A DNA stretch of 64,000 bases. It comes from Dyella_A sp051962475 (GTDB lineage Bacteria; Pseudomonadota; Gammaproteobacteria; Xanthomonadales; Rhodanobacteraceae). The position numbers and the translations under genes are program-made. Below are positions 59,860 to 64,000 of the stretch, one piece after another (position 1 is the first letter of the stretch; each line of letters begins with the position of its first letter). The stretch spans positions 62,001 to 126,000 of the forward strand of contig NZ_JBQCCF010000020.1 of NCBI RefSeq assembly GCF_051962475.1, written 5' to 3'. A model generated the notes under the pieces. The model was not told the origin of the DNA, ran no database searches, and worked only from the letters and a program-made list of their open reading frames with translations.

Positions 59860-61197
59860 ATGACCGTTCGCCTGCCGTCCCTCCGCCGCGCGCTGTGCGC
59901 TGCGCTGTCGTTCGCCCTCGCCGGGGCAAGCCTTGCCCAGGACGCGCCCGCCGCGGCGCCGGCAGTCACCGCGGTGAAGGCCGCCCACTGGATCGACGCC
60001 GAGTCCGGCCGCGTGCGCGGTCCGGTGGTGGTGATCGTCCGCGGCGAGCGCATCGCCGAGGTGCGCGACGGTGAGGCGGCGCCGGCCGGGGCGAGGTTGA
60101 TCGACCTGGGCGACGCCACCTTGCTGCCCGGCCTGATCGACGTGCACGTGCACCTCACCTCCGACCCCACCACCGGCACCGGCAACTACTACCAGGACGC
60201 GCTGACCCTGGGCGTGGTCGATGACGCGGTGATCGCACCGACGCTCGCCAAGCGCACGCTCGATGCCGGCTTCACCACCGTGCGCAACGTGGGCGCGCCG
60301 GGCTACGTGGACGTGGCCCTGCGCAACGCGATCGACCGCGGGCTGATCTCCGGCCCGCGCATGCTGGTGGCCACGGTGCCGATCGGCTCCACCGGCGGCC
60401 ACGCGGACGACGACACTGGCTTTTCGTCGGACATCACCTTCGCCGGCCCCAGCGGCGTGGCCGACGGCGTCGACGCGGTGCGCGCCCGCGTGCGCGAGGA
60501 CGTCAAGCGCGGCGCCGACGTAATCAAGTTCATGGCCAGCGCCGGCGTGCTCAGCAACGAGACCTCGGTGGGCGCGCCGCAGTACAGCCAGGCGGAAATG
60601 GACGCGATCGTCGAGGAGGCGCACCGCTGGGGCAAGAAGGTGGCCGCGCACGCGCACGGCGCCGAGGCGATCAACATGGCGATCCGCGCCGGGGTGGATT
60701 CGGTCGAGCACTGCAGCTTCATCGACGCCGAGGGCTTGAAGCTGGCCAAGGCGCGCGGCACCTACCTCGACTTCGACGTCTACAACGACGACTACATCCT
60801 CGCCGAGTACGCCAAGCTCGGCACGCCGCCGGCGCAGATCGCCAAGGAGAAGCTGGTAGGCCGCACCCAGCGCGAGAACTTCCGCAAGGCAGTGCAGGCC
60901 GGCGAGAAGATGGCCTTCGCCACCGACGCGGGCGTCTATCCGCACGGCTGGAATGCCCGGCAGTTTGCCAAGATGGTCGAGTGGGGCATGACGCCGATGC
61001 AGGCGATCCAGTCCGCCACCTGGAATGCTGCCGACCTGCTCGGCTGGCGCGACCGCGTGGGCGCGATCAAGCCGGGCCTGTACGCCGATCTCGTGGCGGT
61101 GAAGGGCGATCCGCTCAAGGACATCCGCACGCTCGAGCACGTCGACTTCGTGATGAAGGGCGGCCATGTCGACAAGGCCGACGGCATGGCGCGCTGA
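59860..61197 (+). CDS. Secreted amidohydrolase (prolidase-like metal-dependent hydrolase)
   Basis: The 445-residue protein has a signal peptide (RRALCAALSFALAGASLAQ) and the amidohydrolase barrel. LPGLIDVHVHLTS gives the HxH metal pair, DVIKFMASAG a carboxylated-Lys candidate, AHAHG and VEHCSF the next His ligands, and AFATDAG the catalytic Asp. The extracytoplasmic location and order match the Xaa-Pro/Xaa-Arg dipeptidase-type amidohydrolases. GGAG precedes ATG 59860. Confidence 0.9.
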   Translation: MTVRLPSLRRALCAALSFALAGASLAQDAPAAAPAVTAVKAAHWIDAESGRVRGPVVVIVRGERIAEVRDGEAAPAGARLIDLGDATLLPGLIDVHVHLTSDPTTGTGNYYQDALTLGVVDDAVIAPTLAKRTLDAGFTTVRNVGAPGYVDVALRNAIDRGLISGPRMLVATVPIGSTGGHADDDTGFSSDITFAGPSGVADGVDAVRARVREDVKRGADVIKFMASAGVLSNETSVGAPQYSQAEMDAIVEEAHRWGKKVAAHAHGAEAINMAIRAGVDSVEHCSFIDAEGLKLAKARGTYLDFDVYNDDYILAEYAKLGTPPAQIAKEKLVGRTQRENFRKAVQAGEKMAFATDAGVYPHGWNARQFAKMVEWGMTPMQAIQSATWNAADLLGWRDRVGAIKPGLYADLVAVKGDPLKDIRTLEHVDFVMKGGHVDKADGMAR

Positions 61198-61360
61198 GGG
61201 CTTTGCGCATGGCTGGCATCCGCGCCGGCCATGCGCCTAAATCCGCACGAAGCTGCGAACGTGCGTCACGCTTGACCGCGATCAAGGCTGGCAGCCCGTG
61301 GCCCGCCAATCCTCCGCGCAACGTCGCCGCAAGGCGCGGCACGATGCCGGAGGAATCCCC

Positions 61361-62746
61361 ATGGATGTCTTGCCGTTGTTCCGATGGACGCCTGCCCGTC
61401 GCGCCGGAGTCGGCGCAACGCTGATCGCACTGAGCACGTTGAGCCTGGCCCTGCTCGCGCGCCGGGTGGATGCGGTGCCCTCGTTCGCACGCCAGACCCA
61501 GCTGCCGTGCTCGGCCTGCCACGTCGGTGGCTTCGGCCCGCAGCTCACCGCGTTCGGTCGTCAGTTCAAGCTGATGGGCTACACCATGAAAACCGGCAAC
61601 GGCGCGAACGTGCCGCTGTCGGCGATGCTGGTGGAGTCGTTCACGCACACCGCCAAGGCGCAGGTCGATCCGCCCGCCGACGGCTTCAGCCGCAACGACA
61701 ACACCGAGCTGCAGCAGGCCTCGGTGTTCCTCGCCGGCCGCCTGAGCCAGCACGTGGGTGTGTTCGCCCAGGCCACCTACTCGCAGAACGGCGGTCTGCT
61801 CGGCTGGGACAACCTGGACCTGCGCTACGCCAACAGCTTCAACGCCGGCAAGCACAACGCGATCTGGGGCGTCTCGCTCAACAACAACCCCACGGTCACC
61901 GATGTATTCAACACCGCGCCGGCGTGGCAGTACCCGTACATGGCCGCCGACCTCGCGCCCGGTGCCCCGGCGATGCCGATGCTGTTTGGCGGCCTGGGTG
62001 GCCAGGTGATCGGTGCCAACGCCTATCTGCAGCTCGACGGCACCTGGTACGGCGAAGTGGGCGCCTATCGCTCGCTGTCGCCGGCCTTCCTGCGCAAGGT
62101 CAACGCCGACTTCGATGGCCGCCTCGCTTCTACCGCACCGTACGCACGCCTGTCGCGCACCTGGAACCTGACCGCGGGCGATCTGGAAGTGGGCGGGTTC
62201 TACCTCCATGCCCGACGTGGCCTGCCGGGTGCCAATGCCGCCGGTCAGGCGGTGGCGCTGCTGGGGCCGTCCGATCGCTTCGACGATCTCGGCGTGGACA
62301 CCAGCTACCAGCGAGCCTTTGGCAGCGACCACCTGGTCACCGTCAATGCCCTGTATGTCGACGAGCGCCAGAAGCTGGACGCGACCTACGCCTCGGGCGG
62401 TTCAAGCAACCTCAACGGTCGCCTCGACGCGCTCAACCTGGATGGCAGCTACTGGTACCGCAATACCTGGGGCGCCACGCTGGACCTGTTCGCCGACAAC
62501 GGCCGCAGCGATGCGACGCTCTACGGAGACGCGGGCAAGCCGGACACCCGCGGCGCCACGATCGAGGCCGATTGGAATCCGTTCGGCCAGTCCAACTCGT
62601 GGGAGGAGCCCTGGGCCAACGTGCGCGTGGGCCTGCAGTACACCTTCTACAGCCGCTTTGCCGGCCGCGTGCACAACGTGGATGGCGCCGGCCGCAGCGC
62701 CAGCGACAACAACACGACCTTCCTCTACCTGTGGCTGGCGATCTGA
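61361..62746 (+). CDS. Fused mono-haem cytochrome c / outer-membrane beta-barrel, Cyc2-like
   Basis: The 461-residue protein has a signal peptide, then PSFARQTQLPCSACHVGGFG with a single CxxCH haem site (Cys50, Cys53, His54) and FGRQFKLMGY, followed by about 400 residues of alternating amphipathic strands typical of a porin. This layout and the ARQTxxxCxxCH..FGRxFK signature match Cyc2 and its relatives, which transfer electrons across the outer membrane; Cyc2 proper oxidises Fe(II). GGAGGAA precedes the ATG. A beta-barrel ends at LYLWLAI. Substrate here is not known. Confidence 0.78.
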   Translation: MDVLPLFRWTPARRAGVGATLIALSTLSLALLARRVDAVPSFARQTQLPCSACHVGGFGPQLTAFGRQFKLMGYTMKTGNGANVPLSAMLVESFTHTAKAQVDPPADGFSRNDNTELQQASVFLAGRLSQHVGVFAQATYSQNGGLLGWDNLDLRYANSFNAGKHNAIWGVSLNNNPTVTDVFNTAPAWQYPYMAADLAPGAPAMPMLFGGLGGQVIGANAYLQLDGTWYGEVGAYRSLSPAFLRKVNADFDGRLASTAPYARLSRTWNLTAGDLEVGGFYLHARRGLPGANAAGQAVALLGPSDRFDDLGVDTSYQRAFGSDHLVTVNALYVDERQKLDATYASGGSSNLNGRLDALNLDGSYWYRNTWGATLDLFADNGRSDATLYGDAGKPDTRGATIEADWNPFGQSNSWEEPWANVRVGLQYTFYSRFAGRVHNVDGAGRSASDNNTTFLYLWLAI

Positions 62747-62756
62747 GTCGACGTAC

Positions 62757-62786
62757 CGCCGCTGCCCGCATGCACGGGCGGCGGCG
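62757..62786. repeat. 12-bp GC hairpin between convergent genes
   Basis: CGCCGCTGCCCG (62757-62768) pairs with CGGGCGGCGGCG (62775-62786) with one T-G wobble around CATGCA. It lies between convergent stop codons (62746 plus and 62793 minus) and may serve both as terminator; no T-run is present. Confidence 0.5.
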
Positions 62787-62792
62787 CTGCGC

Positions 62793-63554
62793 TCAATCGA
62801 GCGGACTCCAGTCCACCGCCGGTAGCGCCTCGAAGCCTGGCCGCGCGAACAGGAAGCCCTGAAACAGGCCGATGCCCATGCCTCGCAGCAGGGCGAATTC
62901 GGCGGTGGTTTCCACACCCTCGGCGATCACCTCGATGTTGAGCGCGCGGCACACGCCGAGAATCCCTTGCACGATCGCCTGGCGCACCGGGTCGCTGTCC
63001 ACCGCGCGCACCAAGGCCATGTCCAGCTTGATGATGTCCGGCTGGAACTCGGCCAGCAGGTTGAGGCCCGAATAGCCCGCGCCGAAGTCGTCGATGGCGG
63101 TCCGGAAGCCCTGCCGCTGGTACTCGCGGATGATGCTTTTCAGGTGCTCCTTGTCCACCAGCTCCTCGCTCTCGGTGATTTCGAAGATCAGCTGGCGGGT
63201 GGGGAAGTTGAAGCGCCGCGCTGCCTCCAGCGTGGCGCGGATGCACGTTGCCGCCTGGTACACCGCGTTGGGCAGGAAGTTGATGCTCACGTAGCAGTCG
63301 ATGCCCAGCCGCGCCGCCAGCTCCACCGCCTTCACCCGGCAGGACTGGTCGAACACGTAGCGGTTGTCCTCGGTGATCTGGCGCAGGATCGGTGCCGCTC
63401 CCGTGCCGTCGCTGCCGCGCACCAGCGCCTCGTAGGCGAACACGCGGCGCTCGCGCACGTCGACGATCGGCTGGAACGCCATGGTGAAGGCGAACGGCAA
63501 GGACTCGTGCGTCGTGCAGGCGTTGCAGGGTGGCAGAGGGCGATCGGAAGTCAT
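62793..63554 (-). CDS. Stand-alone EAL-domain c-di-GMP phosphodiesterase
   Basis: The 253-residue protein is one complete EAL domain with a short N-terminus holding CNACTTHE. Key residues are present: AYEALVRGS (EAL), SINFLP (Asn), FEITESE (Glu), AIDDFGAGYS (DDFGAG), DIIKLDM (Lys), AEGVET (Glu) and FQGFLFARP (Gln). It should cleave c-di-GMP to pGpG in the cytosol. There is no linked sensor; the CxxC (CNAC) could be a redox or metal site. Start at 63554 has a weak ribosome site. Confidence 0.9.
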   Translation of the reverse strand: MTSDRPLPPCNACTTHESLPFAFTMAFQPIVDVRERRVFAYEALVRGSDGTGAAPILRQITEDNRYVFDQSCRVKAVELAARLGIDCYVSINFLPNAVYQAATCIRATLEAARRFNFPTRQLIFEITESEELVDKEHLKSIIREYQRQGFRTAIDDFGAGYSGLNLLAEFQPDIIKLDMALVRAVDSDPVRQAIVQGILGVCRALNIEVIAEGVETTAEFALLRGMGIGLFQGFLFARPGFEALPAVDWSPLD

Positions 63555-63660
63555 GACGTCACGGAGCAAGGGATATGGGCGCACGCGCCGATGACCGGCA
63601 GTGTGCCGCACGCGGGCCGGCGTGCGACACGGGGAGTATCGGTCGGCGGCCCTGCGGGCT

Positions 63661-63666
63661 TAGCAT
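63661..63666 (+). promoter_or_regulatory. -10-like box TAGCAT
   Basis: TAGCAT lies 32 bp before the YCII gene ATG. Confidence 0.25.
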
Positions 63667-63697
63667 CGGCGTTCCCGCCACGGCCTACGGAGAGCGC

Positions 63698-64000
63698 ATG
63701 AAGTTCCTGGTGATGATCTACAGCGACGACCAGTTGCTGGGCGAGCTGCCCTCGGGCCAGTTCGACCACATGATGCGCGGTTGCTTCATCCACGCCGACG
63801 AGCTCAAGGCCGAGGGCCACCTGATCGAATCGCAGCAGCTGGAGCACCCGGTCACCGCGCGCTCGGTGCGCGTACGCAACGGCAAGACCACGGTGTTCGA
63901 CGGTCCGTTTGCCGAGACCAAGGAATACCTGGCCGGCTTCAACCTGATCGAGGCGGCGGACATGGACGAGGCGGTGCGCATCGCGCAGAGCTTTCCGTGG
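63698..64000 (+). CDS. YCII/DGPF-domain protein, 3'-truncated by window end
   Basis: 101 codons are visible, starting MKFLVMIYSDDQLLGELPSG. The hallmark VFDGPFAETKEYLAGFNLIE is the DGPF motif of YCII-related proteins. In many genomes such genes are followed by an ECF sigma factor; what follows here lies outside the window. ACGGAG precedes the ATG at 63698. The right end of the window cuts the gene. Confidence 0.85.
   Translation, partial: MKFLVMIYSDDQLLGELPSGQFDHMMRGCFIHADELKAEGHLIESQQLEHPVTARSVRVRNGKTTVFDGPFAETKEYLAGFNLIEAADMDEAVRIAQSFPW

Noticed and set aside
59413..61167. 584-codon minus frame over the amidohydrolase
   Set aside because: Antisense shadow rich in His, Val, Asp and Arg; the plus-strand amidohydrolase keeps all metal ligands.

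Overview
The window is a high-GC (visibly well above 60%) proteobacterial chromosome segment. GC-rich third codon positions, TAnnnT-type -10 boxes with poor -35 boxes, a Fur box of the AATGATA..ATTCGCATT type, and the mix of GGT, Tad pili, GNAT, AraC and c-di-GMP genes suggest a Gammaproteobacterium of the Xanthomonadales, probably Rhodanobacteraceae (Dyella, Rhodanobacter or Frateuria relatives). That assignment is inference. I see no rRNA, tRNA, CRISPR array, insertion sequence or prophage. The window looks like ordinary chromosome carrying many accessory enzymes.

Layout. 1-9.5 kb: the 3' part of a large modular autotransporter, a class-3 lipase, periplasmic gamma-glutamyltransferase, a two-gene ABC-2 exporter and a small secreted protein. 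10-19.2 kb: a tetR/GST divergent pair with a clear palindromic operator, a YCII-like protein, an MscS channel, an AraC regulator with its secreted hydrolase, a CPBP protease, a membrane protein with an extracytoplasmic jelly-roll-like domain, an NTF2-like protein, a flavodoxin-fold reductase and a zinc-ribbon/PH-domain protein. 19.5-31.1 kb (minus strand): a contiguous Tad/Flp pilus locus of 14 genes (two Flp-type pilins, TadG-like, two TadE-like, CpaB, the RcpA secretin, an FHA-TadA fusion, TadB, TadC, lipoproteins and a DUF192 protein). It has no recognisable tadZ or prepilin peptidase gene. 31.5-34.5 kb (plus): an OmpA protein, a secreted protein, a multi-zinc-ribbon protein and an orphan, divergent from the Tad locus.

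34.6-44 kb: a membrane-anchored GH30 glycosidase, AraC/SDR divergent genes, a VOC protein, an HD-GYP phosphodiesterase, an SRPBCC-ArsR pair with two matching operator-like palindromes, a secreted phosphoesterase and a di-haem peroxidase. 44-52.8 kb: an OmpA-like lipoprotein, a Skp-like chaperone, a second CPBP protease, a Fur-box-controlled DUF4405-like membrane cytochrome, an M14 peptidase, a di-haem cytochrome c, two GNATs, a UBP zinc finger, a frameshifted membrane gene whose first break lies at a possible HExxH motif, and two terminator-rich, C-rich-loop segments that look like small RNAs around a 59-residue ORF. 53-64 kb: an MFS transporter, an Asp/Glu racemase homologue lacking the first catalytic residue, a type-B carboxylesterase, a GAF-PAS-PAS-GGDEF cyclase, small orphans, an amidohydrolase, a fused mono-haem cytochrome/beta-barrel protein resembling Cyc2, a stand-alone EAL phosphodiesterase and a truncated YCII gene at the right edge.

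Themes. Cell-surface functions dominate: autotransporter, Tad pilus, OmpA proteins, Skp, secreted hydrolases and a cytochrome-porin. Three different c-di-GMP enzyme types (GGDEF, EAL, HD-GYP) lie in the same 64 kb, which fits control of a surface-attached lifestyle. The most promising undescribed items are the C-rich-loop small-RNA candidates at 52.5-52.9 kb, the cytochrome-porin fusion at 61.4 kb and the reduced Tad locus with FHA fused to TadA.
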